The notes beneath the pieces are model-generated. The model did no database searches. It had not been told where the DNA came from and saw only the letters and a list, made by a program, of their open reading frames with translations. The position numbers and the translations under genes are program-made. Shown here piece by piece: positions 1 through 6,258 of a stretch of 9,105 bases of DNA. This DNA comes from Tannerellaceae bacterium (GTDB taxonomy: Bacteria; Bacteroidota; Bacteroidia; Bacteroidales; Tannerellaceae). Each line of letters begins with the position of its first letter. Position 1 is the stretch's first letter. Location of the stretch: positions 1 through 9,105 of the forward strand of contig JAISRY010000125.1 in assembly GCA_031273385.1 (NCBI GenBank). Direction: 5' to 3'.

Positions 1-40
1 CGACATGACGTTCTTGCTTGCGCTCGGTCCCCCCTAACGG

Positions 41-102
41 GATTGCTATCGCCGTTATTTCCCTTTTTGATAAACCTGGTTTATTGGGTACTCGCAATGA
101 CG
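41..102. repeat. Possible divergent copy of a dispersed intergenic repeat
   Basis: The ends, GATTGCTATCGC (41-52) and CTCGCAATGACG (91-102), resemble the ends of a repeat I recall in many bacterial genomes, usually written GATTGCTTCG...CTCGCAATGACG. The interior does not resemble the usual one. It contains the palindrome ATAAAC-CTG-GTTTAT (70-84) instead. The identification rests on memory of the motif and could be coincidence. A genome-wide count of the end motifs would settle it. Confidence 0.35.
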
Positions 103-118
103 GATACTACTTGTTTTT

Positions 119-181
119 CAGGTGATTATGATTCGTCGTCATTATAATGTCGGCGTAATGGGGGGCAAAAGGAATCACCTG
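119..181. repeat. 9-bp inverted repeat bounding 45 bases
   Basis: CAGGTGATT (119-127) is exactly complementary to AATCACCTG (173-181). The enclosed 45 bases contain the palindrome CATTATAATG (140-149). This could be a long RNA stem-loop or the ends of a degenerate small element. I see no target-site duplication next to the arms and no coding content inside, so the nature is unknown. Confidence 0.4.
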
Positions 182-191
182 TCGATAGGTT

Positions 192-281
192 TGCCTCCTA
201 TGGAGGCAGAGGTGGGTGGTCATCCATTCGTATACAGTAGCCTTAGGCTACTGCTTAGCTATGTTAGCTCTCTCCGAGAGC
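192..281. repeat. Cluster of short perfect hairpins with triloops
   Basis: Four perfect inverted repeats, each with a three-base loop, sit within 90 bases: TGCCTCC-TAT-GGAGGCA (192-208), CAGTAGCC-TTA-GGCTACTG (235-253), AGCTA-TGT-TAGCT (257-269) and GCTCTC-TCC-GAGAGC (267-281). The last two overlap, so only one could form at a time in RNA. The cluster lies just beyond the heptamer tract, downstream of murF. No T-run follows the arms on either strand, so these are not standard intrinsic terminators. They could be processing or stability elements of the murF mRNA, part of a small RNA, or simply repeat debris. Confidence 0.55.
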
Positions 282-284
282 CTT

Positions 285-319
285 TCAACTCTCAATTCTC
301 AACTCTCAACTCTCAACTC
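285..319. repeat. Heptamer tandem repeat (TCAACTC)x5
   Basis: Five head-to-tail copies of TCAACTC fill 285-319. The second copy (292-298) has a single C-to-T change. On the minus strand the unit reads GAGTTGA, and the copy nearest murF overlaps the murF TGA stop at 318-320. Because seven is not a multiple of three, the tract places TGA in all three minus-strand frames. Similar TCAATTC/TCAACTC tracts are familiar from intergenic regions of Bacteroidales genomes, which is recall rather than something shown here. Confidence 0.8.
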
Positions 320-1601
320 AAAACAGTGCTGCTACTTTTTCCAGCGCCATGCTGCGTGAGCCTTTGATTAGGATGTAGTGGTTTTTTAGGGGGGTCGTTT
401 GTAGTGCGGCGATCAGCTCTTCGGTGGAGGCGAATGTGGTGAAGGGGCTGGCGGTTTTTGCGAACTCTTCCCCGCAGAGGAGTACCTTGTCGAAGTGGCA
501 GGCTTTGAGCTGTTCGACCACTTCGCGGTGCAGCGTTTCGCTGGTTGCGCCCAGCTCTTTCATGTCTCCCAGGATGACGGCTTTGGGGGAGAGGGGGAGG
601 TGGGCGAAGTTGTCCAACGCCGCACGCATACTGGCGGGGTTGGCGTTGTAGGCGTCGATAATCAGGTGGTTGGTGCGGGCTTCCTTGTATTGTGAGCGGA
701 GGTTGTCCGGCTGGTAGGCGGCGATGGCGCGGCTGATCCGTTCGGCGGGGATCTTGAAGTGGCGGCCTACGGCTACGGCGGCCAGGAGGTTGTCCAGGTT
801 GTAGCTTCCGATCAGCTGCGTTTCGACGGTATGGGTTTTGAATTGCTGTTTCCAGTCGAATGTCAGGTAGGGGGTGTTGCCGGCGACGTGCCCGCAAACG
901 AAAGCCTCTTCGGATTCTCCGTAGGTCACCTGTTCGATGCCCTGCCCGATGGCTTGCAATACGTCGTCTTCCTTTTTGATAAAGATCACCCCTTTTGTGC
1001 GGCGGAGGTATTCGTAGAGTTCGGCTTTTGTGTTGAGGATGGCGTCATACGATCCGAAGCCCTCGAGGTGCGCCGTCCCTATATTGGTGATGATCCCGTA
1101 GTTGGGCTGTGCGATAGCGGCCAGTTCTTTGATCTCTCCCTGGCGCCTCGCCCCCATTTCGATGACGGCCATTTCGTGTTCGTGGGTCATGCGGAGCAGC
1201 GTCAGCGGCACGCCGATATGGGTATTCAGGTTTCCCTCGGTATAGAGGACGTTGTATTTTGTCGACAGGACGGCGGCGAGCAGCTCTTTTGTGGTGGTTT
1301 TCCCGTTCGATCCCGTGATGGCGACGAGGGGTACGCCCATGGCTTTGCGGTGGCGCGCGGCCAGTTGTTGCAAGGTTTTCAGCACGTTTTCCACGAGGAT
1401 CGTCCTTTCGTTGACGGCATAATCGGGATTGTCGATGATGGCGTAAGCCGAGCCGATGGACAACGCTTTTTCGGCAAATTGGTTTCCGTCGAACCGTTCT
1501 CCCCTCAAGGCAAAAAACAGCGACCCTTTGGGGCAGTTCCGGCTGTCGGTGGTTACTTTTGGGTGATGCAAAAATAACCCGTATACTTCAGATATGTCCA
1601 T
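318..1601 (-). CDS. murF: UDP-N-acetylmuramoyl-tripeptide--D-alanyl-D-alanine ligase
   Basis: This enzyme adds D-Ala-D-Ala to UDP-MurNAc-tripeptide using ATP, the last cytoplasmic ligase step of peptidoglycan precursor synthesis. The 427-residue protein shows the three Mur-ligase domains. The N-terminal substrate-binding domain covers about 1-90, with TTDSR (17-21) and GSLFFALRGERFDG (26-39). The central ATPase domain has the P-loop GSNGKTTTK (97-105), EMGA (148-151), TNIGTAHLEGFGS (172-184) and the likely carbamylated lysine K192 in NTKAEL. The C-terminal domain has DAYNANPASM (316-325) and LGDMKELG (344-351). The length is normal for stand-alone MurF. It is not the MurF-alanine racemase fusion that some Bacteroidota also carry. 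The start is 97 bases from the divergent folP start, 32 bases below its own -7 element. The stop overlaps a heptamer repeat. Family assignment is secure. Confidence 0.96.
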   Translation of the reverse strand: MDISEVYGLFLHHPKVTTDSRNCPKGSLFFALRGERFDGNQFAEKALSIGSAYAIIDNPDYAVNERTILVENVLKTLQQLAARHRKAMGVPLVAITGSNGKTTTKELLAAVLSTKYNVLYTEGNLNTHIGVPLTLLRMTHEHEMAVIEMGARRQGEIKELAAIAQPNYGIITNIGTAHLEGFGSYDAILNTKAELYEYLRRTKGVIFIKKEDDVLQAIGQGIEQVTYGESEEAFVCGHVAGNTPYLTFDWKQQFKTHTVETQLIGSYNLDNLLAAVAVGRHFKIPAERISRAIAAYQPDNLRSQYKEARTNHLIIDAYNANPASMRAALDNFAHLPLSPKAVILGDMKELGATSETLHREVVEQLKACHFDKVLLCGEEFAKTASPFTTFASTEELIAALQTTPLKNHYILIKGSRSMALEKVAALF

Positions 1602-1633
1602 ACACTTGGTGTTGAATAGCGTTTTGTAAAGTA

Positions 1634-1641
1634 CAAAAGTA
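1634..1641 (-). promoter_or_regulatory. Predicted murF promoter, -7 element TACTTTTG
   Basis: The minus strand reads TACTTTTG from 1641 to 1634, a full match to the Bacteroides -7 consensus TAnnTTTG. Transcription would start near 1627-1629, giving a leader of roughly 26 bases before the murF ATG at 1601. I see no TTG at the expected distance upstream. The octamer is the mirror image of the folP element at 1663-1670. Confidence 0.6.
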
Positions 1642-1662
1642 GCGGATATTATAATATTTCCT

Positions 1663-1670
1663 TACTTTTG
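1663..1670 (+). promoter_or_regulatory. Predicted folP-cdaA promoter, -7 element TACTTTTG
   Basis: TACTTTTG matches the Bacteroides -7 consensus TAnnTTTG exactly. A start site near 1676-1678 would leave a leader of about 22 bases before the GTG at 1699. No clear TTG lies about 20 bases upstream. With one further base on each side it forms a 9-bp inverted repeat with the murF element: ACAAAAGTA (1633-1641) and TACTTTTGT (1663-1671), 21 bases apart. Confidence 0.6.
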
Positions 1671-1698
1671 TGGGAAATAGTGCATTAATTTTATTCAC

Positions 1699-2538
1699 GT
1701 GGATTGTAAGTCTATTAATATCAAGGGTTCTCTCGTTACTTTGGAAGCTCCTTTCATCATGGGGATTTTAAATATCACCCCCGATTCGTTCTATGCCGGC
1801 AGCCGGAAACAGACGGAGGCGGAAATCGAGCGGCGGATAGAGGAGATCGTTTCCGAAGGGGGAGACATCATTGACGTCGGGGGATACTCGTCGCGCCCGG
1901 GCGCCCTGGACATTCCGGAAGAGGAGGAGAGGGAACGGCTGGCCTTTGCGCTGGCTATCATAAACCGGCTGTGCCCGGCGGCGGTTGTTTCGGTGGATAC
2001 GTTTCGCGCCGGCGTCGCCCGTTATTGTGTGGAGGAGTTCGGGGTGGCCATCATCAACGATATTGCCGGCGGGGAGCTGGATGCGGCGATGTTCGAAACG
2101 GTTGCGGACCTGCAGGTTCCTTATATTATGATGCACATGCGGGGGACGCCGCAAACGATGCAGCAGTACACCGAGTATGACCATTTGATGGAGGATATCA
2201 GGCGTTACTTTTCCGAAAAGGTGCATCAGCTCCGGCAGATGGGGGTAAACGATATTATTCTCGACCCCGGCTTCGGCTTCAGTAAAACGTTGGAACAGAA
2301 TTATACGCTGTTGCGCCGCTTGGGGGATTTCGGGATGTTCGAGCTTCCCCTGCTGGTCGGCGTTTCCCGCAAGGGGATGATTTATAAGGTGCTCGGCGGT
2401 ACGCCCGGGGATAGCTTGAACGGGACGACGGCGCTGCATACGATGGCGTTGCTGAACGGGGCGGATATCCTGCGGGTACACGACGTGAGGGAGGCGGTCG
2501 AAGTAGCCCGGTTGGTGGCGGAATATAAAAAAGGATAA
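1699..2538 (+). CDS. folP: Dihydropteroate synthase
   Basis: FolP condenses p-aminobenzoate with hydroxymethyl-dihydropterin pyrophosphate to give dihydropteroate in folate synthesis; it is the target of sulfonamides. The 279-residue TIM-barrel protein carries the family motifs in order: MGILNITPDSF (21-31), DIIDVGGYSSRPGA (56-69), VSVDTFRAGVA (97-107), INDIAGG (119-125), MMHMRGTP (144-151), ILDPGFGFSKTLEQN (187-201), the pABA/phosphate loop GVSRKGM (221-227) and NGTTALHTMALLNGADILRVHDV (241-263, quoted in part as the last barrel strands). The start is taken as GTG at 1699. The next in-frame ATG (1759) would remove the first barrel strand, and a stop lies in frame at 1678. cdaA begins five bases after the stop, so the two are co-transcribed. 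It looks like an ordinary chromosomal folP, not a mobile sul gene. Confidence 0.96.
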   Translation: MDCKSINIKGSLVTLEAPFIMGILNITPDSFYAGSRKQTEAEIERRIEEIVSEGGDIIDVGGYSSRPGALDIPEEEERERLAFALAIINRLCPAAVVSVDTFRAGVARYCVEEFGVAIINDIAGGELDAAMFETVADLQVPYIMMHMRGTPQTMQQYTEYDHLMEDIRRYFSEKVHQLRQMGVNDIILDPGFGFSKTLEQNYTLLRRLGDFGMFELPLLVGVSRKGMIYKVLGGTPGDSLNGTTALHTMALLNGADILRVHDVREAVEVARLVAEYKKG

Positions 2539-2543
2539 GCGTT

Positions 2544-3332
2544 ATGTGGATGCATATCGGGATAAAGGATTTAATTGATATATTGCTGGTCGCCCTCTTT
2601 CTGTATCAGACTTACCGGCTGATGAAAGGGACGGGCACGGCGGCTATCTTCAGCGGCGTGGTCTCTTTCATTATTGTGTGGATACTGGTCTCCCAGGTGC
2701 TGGAGATGCGGCTGATGGGTGCGATATTGGACAAGTTTATCAGCGTAGGCTTCATTGTGCTGATTATCCTGTTCCAGGATGAGATCCGCCGGTTCCTGCT
2801 GGCGCTCGGATCGCACCGGGGATGGAAATTTATTTCCAAAATATTCTCCAAGAAAACAAACCGGGACAATGAGAACGAACACCGGTATGTAACGCCCGTG
2901 GCGCTTGCCTGTATGAATATGGCACGCAGGAAAACCGGCGCGCTGATCGTCGTACAGCGGGATATGGACTTGTCGATCTACGAGCATACGGGGGAGATGT
3001 TTAACGCCGACGTCAACGCCCGCCTGATTGAAAATATCTTTTTTAAAAACAGTCCGTTGCACGACGGGGCGATGATCATTGCGGACAACCGGATCAAGGC
3101 GGCGGCCTGTATCCTGCCGGTCGCCCAGAACGCGGTCATACCGAAAGAGCTGGGATTGCGCCACCGCTCGGGGCTGGGTATGTCGATGGAAACGGACGCG
3201 CTGGTGGTGATCGTCTCCGAAGAGCGGGGGAAAATATCGGTCGCCCACAAGGGGAAACTGGCGATTCACGTCACGGCGGAAGAGTTGCAACAGCTCCTTT
3301 CCGGGGAACGGGAGGTCGCCAACCTCTGTTAA
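2544..3332 (+). CDS. cdaA: Diadenylate cyclase (c-di-AMP synthase), CdaA type
   Basis: This membrane-anchored enzyme joins two ATP molecules into the second messenger c-di-AMP. The 262-residue protein has three hydrophobic segments (about 10-21, 33-53 and 65-78), then an amphipathic linker and the cytoplasmic DAC domain (about 112-255). The DAC active-site motifs are intact: SPLHDGAMII (170-179, DGA at 174-176) and ELGLRHRSGLG (202-212, RHR at 206-208), with VIVSEERG (222-229) beyond. Two ATG codons are possible starts, 2544 and 2550. The first is used here, five bases after the folP stop; an AAGG lies upstream, overlapping the folP end. Firmicutes cdaA sits with cdaR and glmM. Here the partner is folP and no cdaR is seen. 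No c-di-AMP (ydaO-type) riboswitch was noticed upstream. Also known as dacA or disA_N-domain protein. Confidence 0.95.
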   Translation: MWMHIGIKDLIDILLVALFLYQTYRLMKGTGTAAIFSGVVSFIIVWILVSQVLEMRLMGAILDKFISVGFIVLIILFQDEIRRFLLALGSHRGWKFISKIFSKKTNRDNENEHRYVTPVALACMNMARRKTGALIVVQRDMDLSIYEHTGEMFNADVNARLIENIFFKNSPLHDGAMIIADNRIKAAACILPVAQNAVIPKELGLRHRSGLGMSMETDALVVIVSEERGKISVAHKGKLAIHVTAEELQQLLSGEREVANLC

Positions 3333-3346
3333 ATGAATATTATCAT

Positions 3347-3368
3347 TACTTTTGTCCCCAAAAGGGGA
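3347..3368 (+). promoter_or_regulatory. Predicted pta-ackA promoter with small leader hairpin
   Basis: TACTTTTG (3347-3354) matches TAnnTTTG exactly and is the same octamer used ahead of murF and folP. It is followed at once by the hairpin TCCCC-AAAA-GGGGA (3355-3368), which falls about where transcription would start. The 72-base gap between cdaA and pta is otherwise AT-rich. No TTG occurs at the expected -33 distance. The hairpin could be an operator or a 5' stem; it lacks a T-run and is too weak to call a terminator. Confidence 0.55.
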
Positions 3369-3404
3369 AAATAACTATATTAATAATATAAATTTCCAAC
3401 CATT

Positions 3405-4427
3405 ATGGATTTAATTGAAGACATTATTGCACGTGCGAAAGCAAACCGCCAACGCATCGTTCTGCCCGAAGGGACGGAAGAGCGGACGCTCAAAGCGGCC
3501 GACCGCCTGTTGGCCGACCGTGTCGCGGATATTATTTTGATCGGGAATCCGGCGGAGATCAGGGAGCTTGCCGCCGGTTACGGATTGTGTCACATCGAGA
3601 AAGCGGCCATCGTCGATCCGGCGGACCACCCGAAGAAAGAGGCTTATGCCGACTTGCTTTTCCGATTGCGCGAGAAGCGGGGGATGACCCCCGGGAAAGC
3701 CGCCGTGTTGGTCGAAGACCCGCTGTACCTCGGCTGCCTGATGATTAAGGCGGGAGATGCGGACGGGGAGATCGCGGGCGCACGAAATACCACGGGGGAT
3801 GTGCTTCGCCCCGCGCTTCAACTGGTCAAAACGGCGCCGGGGATGAGTTGCGTATCGGGTGCGTTCCTGATGTTTACGAAGAACGAGCGGTATGGGGAGA
3901 GCGGGCTTCTGGTCTTTGCCGATTGTGCGGTTATTCCTGACCCGACGGTCTCCGAGCTGGCGGAGATCGCCGTTGCGACAGCCGCGACGACCCTGGCGAT
4001 CACCGGCATGGAGCCGCGTGTGGCCATGCTGAGCTTTTCGACGAAAGGAAGCGCCACGCATGAGAAGATCGACAAGGTCGTTGAGGCCACCCGTCTGGCA
4101 AAGGAGATGGCGCCCCACCTGAAGATAGACGGCGAATTGCAGGCCGATGCGGCCTTAGTCCCCTCGGTCGGCGCACAGAAAGCGCCCGGCAGCGAGATAG
4201 CGGGAAAGGCGAACGTATTGGTATTCCCGTCGCTCGAAGTGGGGAATATCGCCTACAAACTGGTGCAGCGGCTGGGAGATGCGGAGGCGGTCGGCCCTGT
4301 CTTGCAGGGGATGGCGGCGCCGGTGAACGACCTGTCGCGCGGCTGTTCGTCCGACGATATTTATAAAATGGTAGCCATTACCGCGAATCAGTCGATAGGA
4401 ATTAAAGCGGCAAAACTAAAGGGATAA
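3405..4427 (+). CDS. pta: Phosphate acetyltransferase
   Basis: Pta converts acetyl-CoA and phosphate to acetyl phosphate and CoA, feeding acetate kinase. The 340-residue protein is the short form with only the PTA_PTB catalytic domain and none of the N-terminal regulatory domains of the long enterobacterial enzyme. Family features include [15 protein letters not shown] (18-32), the region around [18 protein letters not shown] (residues 122-139), [15 protein letters not shown] (143-157) and, in the C-terminal half, [22 protein letters not shown] followed by [18 protein letters not shown] (cited in two parts). These favour acetyl- over butyryltransferase. The ATG at 3405 follows an AT-rich leader without a Shine-Dalgarno sequence, as is common in Bacteroidota. 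ackA starts 24 bases after the stop, so the pair forms one operon giving acetate plus ATP. Confidence 0.94.
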   Translation: MDLIEDIIARAKANRQRIVLPEGTEERTLKAADRLLADRVADIILIGNPAEIRELAAGYGLCHIEKAAIVDPADHPKKEAYADLLFRLREKRGMTPGKAAVLVEDPLYLGCLMIKAGDADGEIAGARNTTGDVLRPALQLVKTAPGMSCVSGAFLMFTKNERYGESGLLVFADCAVIPDPTVSELAEIAVATAATTLAITGMEPRVAMLSFSTKGSATHEKIDKVVEATRLAKEMAPHLKIDGELQADAALVPSVGAQKAPGSEIAGKANVLVFPSLEVGNIAYKLVQRLGDAEAVGPVLQGMAAPVNDLSRGCSSDDIYKMVAITANQSIGIKAAKLKG

Positions 4428-4451
4428 ACAAAAGATAAAAGGAATAGAAAA

Positions 4452-5660
4452 ATGAAGATATTGGTATTAAATTGCGGCAGCTCGTCGGTGAAGTATAAGC
4501 TTTTCGATATGGAAAGCCAGGAGGTGCTGGCGCAGGGCGGCGTAGAGAAACTGGGTTTGCCCGGCTCTTTCTTGAAGTTCACACAGCCGGACGGCAAAAA
4601 GGTGGTATTGGAGCATGACTTGCCGGAGCATACGGCGGCCATCGAGTTTATCCTGAGTATATTGACGGACAAGCAGTATGGCTGTCTCACCTCCTACGAC
4701 GAGATAGACGCCGTAGGGCACCGCGTCGTACATGGCGCGGAAGCGTTTAGCAGCAGCGTGGAGATCACGCCCGAAATGATCGGCAAGATGGTGGAATGTA
4801 TCGACCTCGCCCCCTTGCACAACCCGCCGAACCTGAAAGGGATCCGTGCGATGAGCGCCCTGATCCCGGGTATACGGCAGGTCGGCGTGTTCGATACGGC
4901 GTTTCACCAGACGATGCCCGACTATGCCTATATGTATGGGCTGCCCTATTCGTTGTATAAGAAATACGGTATACGCCGCTATGGGTTTCATGGGACGAGC
5001 CACCGGTATGTTTCCCGGAGGGCGTGCGACCTGTTGGGCGTACCCTACGAAAAGCAGCGTATCATTACGGCACATGTTGGCAACGGCGGATCGGTGACGG
5101 CGATCAAAGAGGGCAAGTCGCTTGACACTTCCATGGGGCTGACCCCTGTCGAGGGGCTGCTGATGGGTACGCGTTGCGGCGACATAGACGCCGGCGCACT
5201 CGTTTACATTATGGACAGGGAGGGGATGGATGCCAAAGCCGTGTCAGACCTGATCAATAAACGAAGCGGCGTATGGGGGCTTTCGGGCATCTCTTCCGAT
5301 ATGCGCGAGATAGAGGCTGCCGTCGCTACGGGCGACCGCCGCGCGATCCTTGCGATGAATGTCTATAACTACCGGATCAAGAAATATGTCGGGGCGTATG
5401 CCGCCGCGCTGGGAGGGCTGGATATCCTGGTATTCACCGGTGGGGTGGGGGAGAACCAATGGACGACCCGCGCCGCCGTTTGCCAGGGAATGGAGTTTAT
5501 GGGTATCCGTTTCGATACGGAAAAGAACAACGGGATGCGCGGCGAAGAGATGGTGATCAGTACGCCCGACAGTCCCGTAACCGTTATGGTGATACCCACC
5601 GACGAAGAATACATGATCGCATCCGATACGCTGGAGATACTAAAAAATACACATTTGTAG
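4452..5660 (+). CDS. ackA: Acetate kinase
   Basis: AckA transfers phosphate from acetyl phosphate to ADP, giving acetate and ATP, the energy-yielding end of the pathway begun by Pta. The 402-residue length is typical. Family motifs are VLNCGSSSVKYKLF (5-18) and GLTPVEGLLMGTRCGDIDAG (229-248). The catalytic residues known from the Methanosarcina enzyme are present at the same numbers: N7, R91, D148, H180 (in FHGTSHRYVS) and R241, with E385 in PTDEEYMIA matching E384. The nucleotide-binding stretch VFTGGVGENQ (327-336) is intact. AAGGA at 4439-4443, eight bases before the ATG, is a plausible ribosome site. No terminator is evident after the stop; the flavodoxin gene follows 68 bases later with its own likely promoter. 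Confidence 0.97.
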   Translation: MKILVLNCGSSSVKYKLFDMESQEVLAQGGVEKLGLPGSFLKFTQPDGKKVVLEHDLPEHTAAIEFILSILTDKQYGCLTSYDEIDAVGHRVVHGAEAFSSSVEITPEMIGKMVECIDLAPLHNPPNLKGIRAMSALIPGIRQVGVFDTAFHQTMPDYAYMYGLPYSLYKKYGIRRYGFHGTSHRYVSRRACDLLGVPYEKQRIITAHVGNGGSVTAIKEGKSLDTSMGLTPVEGLLMGTRCGDIDAGALVYIMDREGMDAKAVSDLINKRSGVWGLSGISSDMREIEAAVATGDRRAILAMNVYNYRIKKYVGAYAAALGGLDILVFTGGVGENQWTTRAAVCQGMEFMGIRFDTEKNNGMRGEEMVISTPDSPVTVMVIPTDEEYMIASDTLEILKNTHL

Positions 5661-5663
5661 GTA

Positions 5664-5694
5664 TTGTACCACCCCGTATTTTGTCGGAACTTTG
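5664..5694 (+). promoter_or_regulatory. Predicted flavodoxin promoter
   Basis: TTG (5664-5666), a 20-base spacer and GAACTTTG (5687-5694) fit the Bacteroides -33/-7 layout. The -7 element matches TAnnTTTG at five of its six fixed bases. The spacing equals that of the efp promoter in this window. The start site would be near 5701, leaving about 28 bases before the ATG at 5729. Read-through from ackA is also possible. Confidence 0.5.
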
Positions 5695-5728
5695 CCCTGA
5701 AGAATAAACATCATCAATAAAGGTAAAA

Positions 5729-6232
5729 ATGAAGAAGATTGGAATTTTTTATGGCTCTTCCACAGGAACAACGGAAGATATCGCGCAACGTATTGCGGAT
5801 AAGTTAGGCGTTCAACAGGGTGATATACACAATGTCGGCGACGCGGATGTACAGGCGGTTACCCCGTATGACGTCTTGATTTTGGGGACTTCGACGTGGG
5901 GCGTCGGCGATCTGCAGGACGATTGGGAGGATTTCCTGCCCAAGCTGAAGAAACAGGATCTGTCCGGTAAGGCGGTGGCGTTTTTCGGGACGGGCGACTG
6001 CTCCTCTTTCAGCGATTCGTTTTGCGATGCGATGGGTGCGCTGTATACCGGGTTGCAACAGGCGGGATGTTCCTTTTGCGGGGCGTTCAGCGTGGATGGG
6101 TATTCGTATGACGACTCCACAGCCGTCGTCGACGGCCAATGGGTCGGGCTGGCAATAGATGAAATCAACGAAAGCTTTTTGACGGACAGCCGTATCGCCC
6201 AATGGGCGGAAGAATTGAGTAAAGCGTTGTAA
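5729..6232 (+). CDS. fldA: Flavodoxin, long-chain FldA type
   Basis: Flavodoxin is a small FMN-binding electron carrier that can replace ferredoxin, for example with pyruvate:ferredoxin oxidoreductase or in radical-SAM enzyme activation. The 167-residue protein begins with the FMN phosphate loop GSSTGTTEDIA (9-19). It continues with the isoalloxazine-stacking loop GTSTWGVGDLQDDWEDF (53-69), the second FMN loop FFGTGDCSSFSDSFCDAMG (85-103) and DGYSYDDSTAV (123-133). The insertion around 115-140 marks the long-chain class. It has four cysteines (C91, C99, C114, C117); two form a CxxC. AGG (5721-5723) precedes the ATG by five bases. Its place after pta-ackA fits a role in pyruvate fermentation, though that link is inference. 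The gene is convergent with lpxH and ends in the hairpin at 6268-6298. Confidence 0.93.
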   Translation: MKKIGIFYGSSTGTTEDIAQRIADKLGVQQGDIHNVGDADVQAVTPYDVLILGTSTWGVGDLQDDWEDFLPKLKKQDLSGKAVAFFGTGDCSSFSDSFCDAMGALYTGLQQAGCSFCGAFSVDGYSYDDSTAVVDGQWVGLAIDEINESFLTDSRIAQWAEELSKAL

Positions 6233-6258
6233 AGGGGCTTCGCTTATAGGGCGGACGC

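Larger units (their letters stand above)
1..317. other. Intergenic region rich in short palindromes and repeats, no supported gene
   Basis: No convincing gene lies in these 317 bases downstream of murF. The only sizeable reading frame (122-367, plus) reads through the heptamer tract and into the antisense of murF, and its product has no recognisable domain. The stretch holds fragments resembling a dispersed intergenic repeat (41-102), a 9-bp inverted repeat (119-127 with 173-181), a perfect 10-bp palindrome CATTATAATG (140-149), a series of hairpins with three-base loops (70-84, 192-208, 235-253, 257-269, 267-281), and a heptamer tract (285-319). None of the hairpins is followed by a clear T-run on the murF transcript strand, so I cannot name a canonical murF terminator. 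The gene to the left lies outside the window. Confidence 0.7.

Noticed and set aside
119..181. Miniature transposable element
   Set aside because: Only a 9-bp inverted repeat, with no flanking duplication and no second copy visible; kept as an inverted repeat.
285..319. CRISPR array
   Set aside because: The units are seven bases with no spacers; it is a simple tandem repeat.
122..367. Plus-strand reading frame of 81 codons upstream of the heptamer tract
   Set aside because: Its C-terminal part translates the heptamer repeat and the antisense of murF; no domain, no credible start context.
759..1577. Long plus-strand frame (272 codons) antisense to murF
   Set aside because: murF is unmistakable on the other strand; the frame is a by-product of GC-rich codon use.
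1768..2481. Long minus-strand frame antisense to folP, and similar frames antisense to cdaA (2571-3290) and pta (3411-4118)
   Set aside because: Products are rich in R, H, P and Q with no recognisable domain, as expected of antisense frames in GC-rich genes.
1699..2538. Mobile sulfonamide-resistance sul gene
   Set aside because: Context with cdaA and normal folP motifs indicate the chromosomal enzyme; no transposase or integron sequence is nearby.
3355..3368. Terminator after cdaA
   Set aside because: Five-bp stem followed by A rather than T, and placed directly after a promoter element.
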